Assembly (NCBI RefSeq): GCF_011493005.1
Contig: NZ_CP049157.1
Location: 1,240,001 to 1,304,000, forward strand
From: Caballeronia sp. SBC1
GTDB lineage: Bacteria; Pseudomonadota; Gammaproteobacteria; Burkholderiales; Burkholderiaceae
Direction: 5' to 3'
DNA: 64,000 nucleotides
Position numbers and translations under genes: made by a program. Within the stretch, counting starts at the first letter, position 1, and each line of letters starts with the position of its first letter. The notes beneath the pieces are model-generated. The model was given only the letters and a program-made list of their open reading frames with translations, made no database searches and was not told the origin of the DNA. Positions 54,967 through 64,000 of this stretch are shown piece after piece.

Positions 54967-55320
54967 ATGAAAAAAGCTCTTATTTGCCTCGCTCTCGCCG
55001 CTGGCGCGCTGGCCGCTCCGGTTCTCAGCTTTGCACAGTCGAATGCTCCCGTGACGCGCGCTGAGGTCCGTGCGGATCTGGTGCGTGTTGAACGGGCTGG
55101 CTACAACCCGGCGCGCGGTAACGACAACAACTACCCGGCCGACATCCAGGCTGCTGAAGCGAAGATCTCGGCCCAGAGCAGTCAGCAACAGGCAACGCAA
55201 GCCTACGGCGGCGTGGCGGAGAACGGCACTTCGTCGTCGGGCGCCCCCCCGATGCGTACGGCTATGCGCTCGACCTGCGTCGGTCCGGTCAGCTTCTGCA
55301 ACATCTACGCCGGTCGATAA
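54967..55320 (+). CDS. DUF4148 small secreted protein, copy 2
   Basis: The 117-residue protein has a signal peptide (about 1-23, ending SFAQ), the DUF4148 core VTRAEVRADLVRVERAGYNP and NYPADIQAAEAKI, and the C-terminal Cys pair TCVGPVSFC. It is clearly homologous to copy 1 at 18778, with a longer Gln/Ser-rich middle. ATG 54967 has AAGGAA upstream. It precedes the second two-component system by 320 bases, which may control it. Confidence 0.9.
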   Translation: MKKALICLALAAGALAAPVLSFAQSNAPVTRAEVRADLVRVERAGYNPARGNDNNYPADIQAAEAKISAQSSQQQATQAYGGVAENGTSSSGAPPMRTAMRSTCVGPVSFCNIYAGR

Positions 55321-55436
55321 GTGGCGCAGTTCAAGGCCTGCGCTGTCTCTGTCATTTCCATTGACTTGCACAGGACCTGATTTCGTCGCGCAGCCTGTCG
55401 CGCAACTCGCTCTCTCCTGACGAGAGCAGTGTTACC

Positions 55437-55451
55437 TCTCAATTTTGTAAT
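55437..55451 (+). promoter_or_regulatory. Possible weaker response-regulator box before the second two-component system
   Basis: TCTCAATTTTGTAAT keeps the ATTTTGTAAT half of the box at 54588 but lacks TGACA, and no TAGACT-like -10 occurs at the expected spacing. It lies 190 bases before the regulator start and could be a degenerate autoregulatory site. Confidence 0.3.
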
Positions 55452-55640
55452 CAAATACTGGGGGTCTCGTCATGTTCGCTGCTGCAACATGGAGCCTGGC
55501 TTCACTCGATTCGGGTCCAAAATGAAAAACCCTCTCATGCGCGTTCAGCGAAACAGCACAATGTTTAATCGCGGGTCAGAGTCAAACGGGGTGGCGTACT
55601 ATTCTGTCAGGTAAATAAAACGTTGCAGCGAGGCGTCAAC

Positions 55641-56318
55641 ATGCGGGTTCTGGTCATTGAGGATGAGCAAAAGGCGCTCGCCTACATCAAGAAGGGTTTG
55701 GAAGAGGCCGGCTTTCTTGTCGACGTGGCGGCTGACGGCGCGGAAGGACTGATCCTGGCAAGAGAGGATACGTATGACGTCATCGTGCTGGACGTGATGT
55801 TGCCGACCATGGACGGCTGGAGTGTCCTGAAGAATCTTCGAACCTTGAAGACGACCCCTGTCCTGTTTCTGACCGCCCGTGATGACGTAAGCGATCGCGT
55901 GCATGGACTCGAACTGGGCGCAGATGATTATCTGGTCAAGCCGTTTGCGTTTGTCGAGCTGCTCGCGCGGGTCCGTACATTGGCGCGCAGAGGACCGCCA
56001 CGGGAGCACGATTTGCTCTCGCTTGGGGATCTGGAAATCGATGTGACGCGCCGCAAGGTCCGCCGCGCAGGCAAGCGGATCGAGTTGACCCCCCGCGAGT
56101 TTGCTCTGCTGCAACTGCTCGCGCGCAAGCAGGGCGAGGTGATGAGCCGCACCCAGATTGCATCCTATGTCTGGGACATGAATTTCGACAGCGATACCAA
56201 TGTGGTCGAGGTCGCGATTCGCCGGCTGCGCGCAAAAATAGACGATGACTTCGAAGTCAAACTCATCAAGACAGTACGTGGCGTGGGCTACGTGATAGAC
56301 ACCAAAGAGGACGACTGA
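55641..56318 (+). CDS. OmpR-family response regulator, heavy-metal type (second system)
   Basis: The 225-residue regulator has a receiver domain with phospho-acceptor Asp51 (VIVLDVMLP) and Lys in DYLVKPFAF, and a winged helix with [23 protein letters not shown] and VRGVGYVID. It is closely similar to the regulator at 9065, and both carry the CusR/IrlR signature. ATG 55641 is the family start; an in-frame start 18 bases upstream is less likely. It shares one base with the kinase gene. Confidence 0.93.
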   Translation: MRVLVIEDEQKALAYIKKGLEEAGFLVDVAADGAEGLILAREDTYDVIVLDVMLPTMDGWSVLKNLRTLKTTPVLFLTARDDVSDRVHGLELGADDYLVKPFAFVELLARVRTLARRGPPREHDLLSLGDLEIDVTRRKVRRAGKRIELTPREFALLQLLARKQGEVMSRTQIASYVWDMNFDSDTNVVEVAIRRLRAKIDDDFEVKLIKTVRGVGYVIDTKEDD

Positions 56319-57727
56319 TGCGCTCGCGGTCGTTGACGGCGACATTGGCACTGGCCTTCGCGGGAACCACATTGGCGGTGTTCGCCCTGGTCGGAAGCTA
56401 CGTGTATGTAGCGCTGGCGCATGAGGTCAGTACGCAGGACGACCAGGACATCGTGCTGGCGGCGCGGCATATGCGCCGCCTGACGCAGGAGTTGGCCAAC
56501 GTGAGCGATCTGGCGCAGCATCGGGAGCGGTTGGAAAGTCAGGTGCTGGGCAACGGGGCATTGTCGGCGGAAGTGGTCGATTCGTCCGGTCGTGTTCTCC
56601 TGCAACATAACTTGTCCAACGCTGCGCTCGGCATTGCCTGGCCTGCGGCCCCGCTTGATGCCTCTGAGCAAATCACCGCGGCATCAATCGCAGCCTTGAC
56701 CGCCCGCGACGGCACGCCGTTCCGGCAAGTTGCCACCGAGGCGCAACTGACCGATGGTGCGAGCGTGAAGATCGTCGTAATGCGCAATGTGGCCGATCGA
56801 TGGCTGCTTCTGAAGAGGTATCGCGATCGGCTTTTCCTGGCAAGCGTCGCAGGCGCGTTGCTGGCGTTTTTGATGAGCTACTTGCTGGTTCGCGAGTCAC
56901 TCAAGCCCCTGCGTGACATCGCCCGTAGCGCCGCAGACTTTACGATCGAAAATCTCAGTGCCCGCATTGCGGTGCGCAAAGTGCCGCAAGAACTCGAGAC
57001 GCTGATTGCTTCGCTCAACGGAATGTTTTCTGGGTTCGAGCATGGTTTCAACCGGCTCTCCCGATTTACGGCAGACCTCGCCCATGACATGCGCACGCCC
57101 TTGGCCAACTTGCGCGGCTCGACCGAGGTTGCGCTCGCACGGCCACGTTCCGGCGAGGAATATCAGGCACTGTTGGCATCGAATCTTGAAGAGTGCGATC
57201 GCCTTTCAAGGATGATCGAAAATGTCCTGTTTCTCGCGCGCGCCGAACATCCTCATTTTTCGCGGCACTTGATCGAGTTTGATGTCGACGAAGAGCTCCT
57301 CAAGATAGCCGACTATTTCGAGGGAATAGCGGAAGACGCCGGCATTCGAATTCGCGTGACGGGACATGCACAATTGAAGGCGGATATCGAACTTTTCCGC
57401 CGTGCGGTCAGCAATCTGCTCGCGAATGCGGTGCGCTTTACGCCGCGTAACGCCGAGATCATGTTGTCCGTTGCAGAACGCGACGGCGCAGTGCGCGTTG
57501 AAGTGGCGAACGAAGGTGTTCCATTGGATGCGAACCTGGTAGAACGTGTTTTCGACAGGTTTTATCGCGCGGATCCATCGAGGACCAGCGGTGCGTCGGC
57601 GAGCGGATCGACCGGGCTGGGACTGGCGATAGTGCGGACGATCATGGAGCTGCACGGCGGCACGGTGCATGCGGAAAGTGAGCCGCAAGGAACCCGATTC
57701 GTCCTGACTTTTCCGCTGGTCAAATGA
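56318..57727 (+). CDS. Heavy-metal-type sensor histidine kinase (second system)
   Basis: This 469-residue inner-membrane kinase has helices at about 7-30 and 173-192 around a periplasmic domain, HAMP, HisKA with His256 (LAHDMRTPLANLRG), and ATPase boxes [22 protein letters not shown] and GLGLAIV. It pairs with the regulator, whose stop shares one base with its start. The stimulus is unknown. Similarity to the kinase at 9739 extends through the whole length. Confidence 0.93.
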   Translation: MRSRSLTATLALAFAGTTLAVFALVGSYVYVALAHEVSTQDDQDIVLAARHMRRLTQELANVSDLAQHRERLESQVLGNGALSAEVVDSSGRVLLQHNLSNAALGIAWPAAPLDASEQITAASIAALTARDGTPFRQVATEAQLTDGASVKIVVMRNVADRWLLLKRYRDRLFLASVAGALLAFLMSYLLVRESLKPLRDIARSAADFTIENLSARIAVRKVPQELETLIASLNGMFSGFEHGFNRLSRFTADLAHDMRTPLANLRGSTEVALARPRSGEEYQALLASNLEECDRLSRMIENVLFLARAEHPHFSRHLIEFDVDEELLKIADYFEGIAEDAGIRIRVTGHAQLKADIELFRRAVSNLLANAVRFTPRNAEIMLSVAERDGAVRVEVANEGVPLDANLVERVFDRFYRADPSRTSGASASGSTGLGLAIVRTIMELHGGTVHAESEPQGTRFVLTFPLVK

Positions 57728-57804
57728 GATCCTGGCTTTGCCCGGAATAGCGGTGTTGCATTGGTGACGTGAGGAGAGAACGAGACACTAAGCGAATCAT
57801 TGGG

Positions 57805-58722
57805 CTATTGCGATTGCTCTGTTTCCACCGCCGCATTCCAGTCGGACCCGCGCGCAAGCTCAACAAAGGCGCTCAGATAATCGATCGTTGTATCCGTTTC
57901 ACGGACGCCCAGAAAGATCTGCTTGGCAATGCCTCGTTTGCCCAGCCGAACCGCACTCACCGCGACCTTATCCGCGTACTCTTCAACGAGCCAGCGAGGC
58001 AAGGCGGCAACGCCGCGTCCGCTAGCGACCATCTGCAACATGATGTCGGTGGTTTCTATGACCTTGTGCCGCTTCGGCATGACGTTCGCCGGCATGAGGA
58101 ACTGGTTGTAGATATCCAGCCGATCGATCTCGACCGGATACGTGATCAGGACCTCTTCGGCGAGTTCACCGGGAAGGATGAAAGGCGCTTTTGCAAGCCG
58201 ATGCTGCCGTCCCACCACCAGTACCTGCTCATAGTCGAACACCGGTTCAAAACGCAAGCCGGGTTTTCTCAATGGGTCCGGCGTAACCAGTATGTCGATG
58301 TCATAGCCGAACAACGCGCCAATGCCGCCAAACTGGAATTTCTGTTTAACATCGACATCCACGTCGGGCCAGCGGGCGAGGTAGGGCGACACCACCTTGA
58401 GCAGCCATTGATAGCAAGGGTGGCATTCCATGCCAATACGCAGCGTCCCACGCTGCCCCAGCGCGAATTGCCTCATGCGTTCTTCCGCATGTTCCATCTG
58501 CGGCAGCACGCGATTCGCCAACGCCAGCAAGTACTGCCCCGCCTGGGTCAGGCGCAGATTGCGCCCGTCGCGGCTCCACACGGCGGTCCCGAGCTGCTGC
58601 TCCATCTTCTTGACGGTATGGCTAAGCGCCGACTGCGTCAGGCACAGCACGTTCGCGGCCGCAGTCAGCGAGCCGTGACGGTCGACTTCCCGAATAATGG
58701 CCAGATGAGTTCTTTCGAGCAT
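57805..58722 (-). CDS. metR: LysR-family activator MetR
   Basis: The 305-residue protein starts MLERTHLAIIREVDRHGSLT, with helix-turn-helix LCLTQSALSHTVKKME, and continues RIGMECHPCYQWLLKV, as in MetR proteins. MetR uses homocysteine as co-effector and activates metE. It is divergent from metE across 104 bases, as in enterobacteria and other Burkholderia. Confidence 0.92.
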   Translation of the reverse strand: MLERTHLAIIREVDRHGSLTAAANVLCLTQSALSHTVKKMEQQLGTAVWSRDGRNLRLTQAGQYLLALANRVLPQMEHAEERMRQFALGQRGTLRIGMECHPCYQWLLKVVSPYLARWPDVDVDVKQKFQFGGIGALFGYDIDILVTPDPLRKPGLRFEPVFDYEQVLVVGRQHRLAKAPFILPGELAEEVLITYPVEIDRLDIYNQFLMPANVMPKRHKVIETTDIMLQMVASGRGVAALPRWLVEEYADKVAVSAVRLGKRGIAKQIFLGVRETDTTIDYLSAFVELARGSDWNAAVETEQSQ

Positions 58723-58773
58723 GCGACGTCCATGAAAGGAACTAATCGATCAATGAAAAAAGACCATTATATT

Positions 58774-58795
58774 TCATAGGCCACGCAACCTATGA
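58774..58795. promoter_or_regulatory. Candidate MetR operator
   Basis: TCATAGG (58774-58780) and CCTATGA (58789-58795) form a perfect 7-bp inverted repeat with 8 bases between, 31 bases before the metE start. It is palindromic like LysR sites but is not the classic TGAA-N5-TTCA MetR box. Confidence 0.45.
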
Positions 58796-58826
58796 TCGAG
58801 CCGTTCATTTCAGGAGCGGCACATCA

Positions 58827-61106
58827 ATGGTCACGACGCACAATCTGGGTTTCCCCCGCATCGGCGCAAAACGCGAACTGAAATTCGCGCAGGAAAGTTA
58901 TTGGAAGGGCCAGTCGTCACGCGACGAACTGACCGGCTTGGGCGCTCAACTGCGCCAGCGGCATTGGGAAAACCAGGCCGGCCTCGACCATGTGCCCGTC
59001 GGCGATTTCTCGTTCTACGACCAGGTGCTCGACACGAGCTTCATGCTGGGCAACATCCCGGAACGCGTCCGCGGTTTTGACGGCGACCCGCTGGACAATT
59101 ATTTCCGCGTCGCGCGTGGCCGCTCCGCGCATGATTCGGCTTGCAGTTGCGGTGTGCAAGCGGGTGAGATGACCAAGTGGTTCGATACGAACTATCACTA
59201 CATCGTGCCTGAATTCAGCGCTTCGACTGAATTTGCACTCGATGCGTCGCGCGTGCTCGATCAGCTGGCACAGGCTCGCAAGCTCGGCGTGAAAGCCAAG
59301 CCGGTCATCATTGGCCCCGTGACGTATCTGTGGCTTGGTAAGGCCAAGGACGACTCTGACAAGCTCGCGTTGTTGCCGCGCTTGTTGCCGGTCTATGCAG
59401 CGTTGCTTGAACAACTGGCGGCGCAAGGTGTGGAGTGGGTGCAGATCGACGAGCCTGCGCTGGTCACGGAGCTCGACGCCACGTGGCAGCAAGCGTTCGT
59501 CACGGCCTATGAGGCGTTGAAGGGTTCGAAGGCCAAGCTGCTGCTGACCACTTACTTTGGACAGTTGCGGGACAACCTGAAAATCGCGTGCAAGTTGCAG
59601 GTTCAGGGTTTGCATATCGATGCGATCAACGCACGTGCCGAAGTTGAGCAAGTGCTCGCGCAGTTGCCTGCGGACAAGGTGCTGTCGCTTGGTGTCATCA
59701 ATGGCCGGAACATCTGGAAGAGCGACCTGAGCGCCGTGTTGGAGTGGCTGGAACCCATTCACCAGACATTACAGAATCGCTTGTGGATTGCGCCGTCGTG
59801 CTCGTTGTTGCACGTGCCGGTTGATCTGGCCAGCGAGCAGAAGCTCGATAACGAAATTCAATCCTGGCTCGCTTTCGCATTTCAGAAGCTCGACGAATTG
59901 AAGGTGCTGGCATATGCGCTAAACGACGGACGTCAGTCGGTGCAAGCCGCGCTCGCTGACAATGAAGCTGCAATCCAGAGCCGCCGTTCGTCCCCGCGCG
60001 TTCACAACCCGGCGGTCAAGGCGGCGGTTGCGAAAATCGATGCAGCGCTTGGCCGTCGCTCAAGCGCTTACCTGCAACGTGCCACGAAGCAGTCGGCCTT
60101 GTTGAGGCTGCCGGCGTACCCTACAACGACTATCGGCTCGTTCCCGCAGACCGCCGAGATTCGTCAGGCTCGCAGCCAGTTCAAAACCGGCGAACTGGAC
60201 GACGCCGGCTACAGGGCCGTCATGCACCGCGAGATCACGCGTAGCGTGCGTGAACAGGAAGCGTTGGGGCTGGACGTACTCGTACACGGCGAAGCCGAGC
60301 GCAACGACATGGTCGAGTACTTCGGTGAACAGCTCGACGGCTACGCGTTCAGCCAGTTTGGCTGGGTGCAGTCCTACGGTTCGCGCTGCGTGAAGCCGCC
60401 TATCCTCTTCGGCGATATCAGCCGCCCGAAGGCGATGACTGTGGAGTGGATCAAGTACGCTCAATCGCAGACCGCCAAGCCTATGAAAGGCATGCTGACC
60501 GGCCCGGTCACCATCCTGAACTGGTCGTTCGTTCGCGACGACCAGCCGCGTTCGGTGTCGTGCCATCAGTTGGCGCTGGCTATTCGCGAAGAAGTGCTGG
60601 ATCTGGAAAAAGCCGGTGTGCGTGTGATTCAGATCGACGAGGCAGCGCTGCGTGAAGGGTTGCCGTTGCGCAATTCGCAGTGGAACGAATACCTGCAGTG
60701 GGCGGTTGAATCGTTCCGCATCACGGCGAACGGCGTGCAGGACGAAACGCAGATTCACACGCATATGTGCTATTCGGAGTTCAACGACATCATTGCGTCG
60801 ATCGCTGACATGGACGCCGACGTGATCACGATCGAGACATCGCGTTCGGACATGGAGTTGCTGGATGCCTTCGACAACTTCAACTACCCGAACGAGATTG
60901 GACCGGGCGTGTACGACATTCACTCGCCGAATATCCCGAGCCAGGAGCACATTGTGCGTTTGATGCGCAAAGCGGCTGAGCGTATTCCGGCAGACCGGTT
61001 GTGGGTCAATCCGGATTGCGGCTTGAAGACGCGTGCGTGGGATGAGGTGATCCCCGCGCTCAAGAACATGGTCGCCGCGGCAAAGACGTTGCGCGCGAGC
61101 GTGTGA
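58827..61106 (+). CDS. metE: Cobalamin-independent methionine synthase MetE
   Basis: The 759-residue enzyme transfers a methyl group from 5-methyltetrahydropteroyl-tri-L-glutamate to homocysteine. Both halves are intact: N-terminal domain ([21 protein letters not shown]) and catalytic domain with zinc ligands in HTHMCYSEF (His, Cys), the Glu of TIETSRSD and the Cys of [22 protein letters not shown] marks the start of the second domain. It is cytoplasmic and probably monocistronic, under MetR control from the divergent gene. Confidence 0.97.
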   Translation: MVTTHNLGFPRIGAKRELKFAQESYWKGQSSRDELTGLGAQLRQRHWENQAGLDHVPVGDFSFYDQVLDTSFMLGNIPERVRGFDGDPLDNYFRVARGRSAHDSACSCGVQAGEMTKWFDTNYHYIVPEFSASTEFALDASRVLDQLAQARKLGVKAKPVIIGPVTYLWLGKAKDDSDKLALLPRLLPVYAALLEQLAAQGVEWVQIDEPALVTELDATWQQAFVTAYEALKGSKAKLLLTTYFGQLRDNLKIACKLQVQGLHIDAINARAEVEQVLAQLPADKVLSLGVINGRNIWKSDLSAVLEWLEPIHQTLQNRLWIAPSCSLLHVPVDLASEQKLDNEIQSWLAFAFQKLDELKVLAYALNDGRQSVQAALADNEAAIQSRRSSPRVHNPAVKAAVAKIDAALGRRSSAYLQRATKQSALLRLPAYPTTTIGSFPQTAEIRQARSQFKTGELDDAGYRAVMHREITRSVREQEALGLDVLVHGEAERNDMVEYFGEQLDGYAFSQFGWVQSYGSRCVKPPILFGDISRPKAMTVEWIKYAQSQTAKPMKGMLTGPVTILNWSFVRDDQPRSVSCHQLALAIREEVLDLEKAGVRVIQIDEAALREGLPLRNSQWNEYLQWAVESFRITANGVQDETQIHTHMCYSEFNDIIASIADMDADVITIETSRSDMELLDAFDNFNYPNEIGPGVYDIHSPNIPSQEHIVRLMRKAAERIPADRLWVNPDCGLKTRAWDEVIPALKNMVAAAKTLRASV

Positions 61107-61164
61107 TCTCAAGCGAGTTTTGATCGTGTCCAAGCGATAGCACCACGTAGAAACATGAACGTGA

Positions 61165-61192
61165 AAGACGGCCGCCTTCGGGCGGCCGTCTT
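61165..61192 (+). terminator. metE terminator hairpin
   Basis: AAGACGGCCGCC and GGCGGCCGTCTT form a 12-bp stem closed by a UUCG tetraloop, 58 bases after metE. The following T run is very short. Confidence 0.75.
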
Positions 61193-61359
61193 GCGTGCTA
61201 CGCCGACGGCCAGCTCGGCTCGCGACTGGTGCGAGCCTGCCCAATCTCTGATCGTTCAGCGCCACTATAGGGCGTTATAAAGCTGCAGGGCACGCTGCCA
61301 ATTTTCCTTGCAAGCCTCTCGGAAGCTAATCGACAAAGACCTCCCTGCCACTGGCACAA

Positions 61360-61395
61360 CTCTTGTGTATGAATTTAGGAGCTTGTACACAAGAG
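61360..61395. promoter_or_regulatory. Inverted repeat, candidate operator of the GntR gene
   Basis: CTCTTGTGTA (61360-61369) and TACACAAGAG (61386-61395) are exact complements separated by 16 bases. The site lies about 120 bases before the GntR-type regulator and could be its autoregulatory operator. Confidence 0.45.
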
Positions 61396-61515
61396 GAAAT
61401 ACCAGATGCTCGATTGGAGCGAGGTGCCAGCACCTGCGAGTATTCGCGAAGGCGGTTTGCCCTTCGGCACTGCGTTTATCGGCGACGCATGGCAGGAGTG
61501 CGGTTGAAAAAGCAC

Positions 61516-62232
61516 ATGGTGGATACGAAGACGCCCGCGGGTCCGGCGAAAAGTGCCAGCAATCTCGCGGCACAAATCTATACGCGACTGAAGGCAGATA
61601 TTTTCGATTTCCGGCTGCTGCCGGGCGACAAATTCAGCGAAGGCGACATTGCCACACGCATGCAGGTGAGCCGGACACCGGTTCGCCAGGCGCTGTTTTG
61701 GCTGCAGCATGAAGGATACGTTGACGTGTACTTTAAAAGCGGCTGGCAGGTCCGCGCTTTCGATTTCAAATACTTCGAGGACCTGTATGAAGTGCGGGTC
61801 ATGATGGAGACCTCTGCCATTGCCCGGATCGTCGCTCTCGATGCAATGGACAGGCTCGATACGTTACGCGAGACATGGTGCATATCGGCCGAGCGCTACC
61901 TCACTGACTCGACAGTCGTGGCAGCGCTCGATGAAGCCTTTCACATCCGCATTGTCGCGGCGGTAGGCAACGAGGAGATGGCGCGCATTCACCAGGACGT
62001 GACGGAGCGCATACGGATCATCCGGCGCCTGGATTTTACGAAGGCACCCCGTATTGACGCCACATACCGGGAGCATGCTGCAATCCTTTCGGCGATCTTC
62101 GCAAAGGACGTCTCCGGTGCACAGGAGATGATCCGTGGGCACATCGCGGAAAGGCAGGCCGAAGTGAAGCGCATCACGCATCACATGCTCCATTCCGCGC
62201 GCGAGCGTTACGCCAGTCAGGATGATTCGTAG
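61516..62232 (+). CDS. GntR-family regulator (FadR/FCD subgroup)
   Basis: The 238-residue regulator has a winged helix (about 15-80: IYTRLKADIFDFRLLPGDKFSEGDIATRM, VSRTPVRQAL) and an all-helical FCD domain with the metal/ligand His residues (DEAFHIRIV, REHAAIL, RGHIAERQ). It probably represses a catabolic or transport gene in response to a small acid. ATG 61516 is the most likely start; 61489 is an alternative. It stands before the urea transporter genes in the same direction, but the gap carries a separate promoter. Confidence 0.85.
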   Translation: MVDTKTPAGPAKSASNLAAQIYTRLKADIFDFRLLPGDKFSEGDIATRMQVSRTPVRQALFWLQHEGYVDVYFKSGWQVRAFDFKYFEDLYEVRVMMETSAIARIVALDAMDRLDTLRETWCISAERYLTDSTVVAALDEAFHIRIVAAVGNEEMARIHQDVTERIRIIRRLDFTKAPRIDATYREHAAILSAIFAKDVSGAQEMIRGHIAERQAEVKRITHHMLHSARERYASQDDS

Positions 62233-62358
62233 CCCGCCTCCGAAAGCGTGCAGACCGCACCAGTTTTGAGCGCGTACGCACCGCGGCTAATCAATCGACA
62301 TGCCTGTGATTGACTGTGGAACACCCGGGAAGCCTTTACTACAAAGGCTTTAAAGTCC

Positions 62359-62375
62359 TTGGCCCAGAATTTGCA
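62359..62375 (+). promoter_or_regulatory. Sigma-54 promoter of the urt operon
   Basis: TTGGCCCAGAATTTGCA matches the -24/-12 form TGGCNC-N5-TTGCA. Transcription would start near 62386, about 50 bases before urtA. Sigma-54 with NtrC control is well known for urea-uptake operons; no clear NtrC site was found within 62233-62358. Confidence 0.65.
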
Positions 62376-62436
62376 AAAGGAATTTCGTCTTGTATCCAAG
62401 ACTAAATCCAACTTACATTCTGGTTAAGGACGGGCA

Positions 62437-63735
62437 ATGAAAAAGCGCGAGTTCCTGAAGGTCGCATCGGCAGCGGGGGTTGCAGGCGTAGTTGGCAAGA
62501 TCCCTTCGGCTTTCGCTCAAAGCGACAAAGGCCCCATCAAAGTGGGCGTATTGCACTCCCTGTCCGGCACGATGGCGATCTCGGAAACATCGCTCAAGGA
62601 CACGGCGCTGATGACCATTGCGCAGATCAATGCGAGCGGTGGCGTGCTTGGTCGTCAACTTGAACCGGTCGTGGTCGACCCCGCCTCCAACTGGCCGCTC
62701 TTCGCCGAGAAGGCGCGTCAACTGATCTCGCAAGACAAGGTCGCGGTGACCTTTGGCTGCTGGACATCGGTGTCGCGTAAATCGGTGTTGCCGGTGTTCG
62801 AGGAACTCAACGGCCTGCTGTTCTACCCGGTGCAGTACGAAGGCGAAGAAATGTCGCGCAACGTGTTCTACACGGGCGCAGCACCTAACCAGCAAGCCAT
62901 CCCCGCCACCGAATACCTGATGAGCAAGGAAGGCGGCGGCGCCAAGCGCTTCTTCCTGCTGGGCACCGACTACGTGTATCCGCGCACGACCAACAAGATC
63001 CTGCGCGCGTTCCTGCACTCGAAGGGCGTGAAGGACGACGACATTCAGGAGGTCTACACACCGTTCGGCCACGCGGACTATCAGACCATCGTGGCTAACA
63101 TCAAGACGTTCTCGCAAGGGGGCAAGACCTGCGTGATCTCGACGGTGAACGGGGACTCGAACGTGCCGTTCTACAAAGAACTCGGCAATCAAGGGCTCAA
63201 GGCCACCGACGTGCCGGTGGTCGCGTTCTCGGTGGGCGAAGAGGAACTGCGCGGTATCGATACAAAACCGCTGGTCGGCAATCTTGCCGCATGGAACTAC
63301 TTCATGTCGCTGAAGAACCCGGAGAACACGAAGTTCAAGGCCATGTTTGCCGACTGGGTCAAGAAGAACAACCTGCCGGGCGGCGACAAGCGCGTGACGA
63401 ACGACCCGATGGAAGCGACCTTTGTCGGCATCCATATGTGGAAGCAGGCGGCGGAGAAAGCAAAGAGCGTCGATGTCGACAAGATTCGCGTGGCCATGGT
63501 CGGCCAGAAGTTTGCGGCGCCTTCGGGCTTTACGCTTGAGATGGATGGGAACCACCATCTGCACAAGCCGGTGATGATTGGTGAGGTACGCGGCGACGGC
63601 CAATTCAATGTCGTGTGGCGCACGAAGACCGCGATCCGCGCGCAACCGTGGAGCCCGTACATTTCGGGCAACGAAGGCAAGCCGGATGTGGTGAGTTCGA
63701 TTCCGGATTTTCTGCGCCGCCGCCGCGTGGCTTAA
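62437..63735 (+). CDS. urtA: Urea ABC transporter substrate-binding protein
   Basis: The 432-residue protein has an export signal with a twin-basic start (MKKREFLKVASAAGVAGVVG, ending AFAQ) and a periplasmic binding fold of the branched-chain amino-acid type: KVGVLHSLSGTMAISETSLKD, FGCWTSVSRKSVLPVFEE, LLFYPVQYEGEE and FFLLGTDYVYPRTTN. These are hallmarks of UrtA, the urea receptor of UrtABCDE. Ribosome site TAAGGA. urtB follows after 155 bases. Confidence 0.95.
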   Translation: MKKREFLKVASAAGVAGVVGKIPSAFAQSDKGPIKVGVLHSLSGTMAISETSLKDTALMTIAQINASGGVLGRQLEPVVVDPASNWPLFAEKARQLISQDKVAVTFGCWTSVSRKSVLPVFEELNGLLFYPVQYEGEEMSRNVFYTGAAPNQQAIPATEYLMSKEGGGAKRFFLLGTDYVYPRTTNKILRAFLHSKGVKDDDIQEVYTPFGHADYQTIVANIKTFSQGGKTCVISTVNGDSNVPFYKELGNQGLKATDVPVVAFSVGEEELRGIDTKPLVGNLAAWNYFMSLKNPENTKFKAMFADWVKKNNLPGGDKRVTNDPMEATFVGIHMWKQAAEKAKSVDVDKIRVAMVGQKFAAPSGFTLEMDGNHHLHKPVMIGEVRGDGQFNVVWRTKTAIRAQPWSPYISGNEGKPDVVSSIPDFLRRRRVA

Positions 63736-63890
63736 GCCTGCGTTTGAGCTTGGGTAAGTAACAACGTTGAAGTCCGAACTGCCGCGCTCGAAGCACAAGA
63801 ACAAGAGCGGCGGTTCGTATGAGTCCGGGCGGCATGCAGCATATCGCGCAACACGCCGCCCCGCACTCCGCTCTACCTGACAGGCCATTC

Positions 63891-64000
63891 ATGACTGATT
63901 CGATTCTTCGCTTCGCTCGCCGTGGCCTCTGCGCGATGCTGATTGCGTGCATGCCGCTGGCCGCATTTGCGGCTCTTACGGCTGACGATCTCGCGCCGCT
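63891..64000 (+). CDS. urtB: Urea ABC transporter permease UrtB, N-terminal end (cut by window)
   Basis: ATG 63891 begins MTDSILRFARRGLCAMLIA, then MPLAAFAALTADDLAPL, up to the window edge. This signal-like N-terminus followed by a periplasmic region is typical of UrtB permeases, and its place after urtA supports it. Only 36 residues are visible. Confidence 0.8.
   Translation, partial: MTDSILRFARRGLCAMLIACMPLAAFAALTADDLAP

Noticed and set aside
60060..61265. Long open frame antisense to metE (about 400 codons)
   Set aside because: It is the shadow of the metE coding strand, with no motif and no ribosome site.
62248..62260. GTGC-N5-GCAC as an NtrC site upstream of urtA
   Set aside because: The half-sites face the wrong way compared with the NtrC consensus GCAC...GTGC.
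62413..63888. Long open frame antisense to urtA (491 codons)
   Set aside because: It lies opposite a clear UrtA protein, is rich in Arg and His as expected for antisense of high-G+C genes, and has no domain.
1..64000. CRISPR arrays, tRNA and rRNA genes
   Set aside because: No regularly spaced repeats, no cloverleaf-like sequences with CCA-type ends, and no rRNA segments were noticed on reading; a tRNA scan would settle it.

Overview
The window reads as chromosomal DNA of a Burkholderiales bacterium, most likely Paraburkholderia, Caballeronia or Burkholderia. This is inferred from the high G+C, two DUF4148 proteins, a Burkholderia-type porin, the imuA-imuB-dnaE2 cassette, an mdc malonate decarboxylase cluster, and several LysR regulators and IrlR/CusR-like two-component systems. 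No rRNA, tRNA or CRISPR array was seen.

Layout. 0-8.6 kb: tail of an Hsp70-like protein, a porin, a LysR regulator, an orphan amino-acid binding protein, a PhyH-type dioxygenase, and a FecR / OmpA-lipoprotein / CHASE2 trio. 9.0-19.3 kb: a metal-type two-component system, the minus-strand set mdcA-C-D-E-G-B-H preceded by an alpha/beta hydrolase, then a divergent DUF4148 gene. 19.4-29.9 kb: a ThDP 2-keto-acid decarboxylase, a ytcA-mdtNOP efflux operon, a porin relic, and a binding protein / M20 amidohydrolase / LysR group. 30-41.4 kb: an accessory region. It holds a decayed integrase, an IS91-type element whose transposase is split by a complete recombinase-in-trio (RIT) element, a DUF6896-like gene, a solo reverse transcriptase that may be an antiphage enzyme, and a truncated gene. 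Related short repeats sit near both edges. 41.6-49.2 kb: two small secreted proteins, the SOS mutagenesis cassette under a LexA box, and a DUF72 protein. 49.2-57.7 kb: a LysR / YfcC-type transporter / ArgH-like lyase module, a truncated dehydrogenase, the second DUF4148 gene and a second two-component system. 57.8-64 kb: metR/metE, a GntR regulator, and the start of the urea ABC transporter operon (urtA, urtB) behind a sigma-54-like promoter.

Two results stand out. First, the RIT element (3415 bp between CATGT repeats) lies exactly inside the zinc-finger codons of the IS91-type transposase; removing it with one repeat restores the frame. Second, a recurring promoter design, TCAT-N6-TTGTAAT then 28 nt then a -10-like TAGACT, precedes the first two-component system, the hydrolase/mdc cluster and a DUF4148 gene. 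A TGACA-N5-GTAAT variant with the same spacing lies upstream of the other DUF4148 gene. This suggests one envelope or metal-stress regulon linking these dispersed loci.
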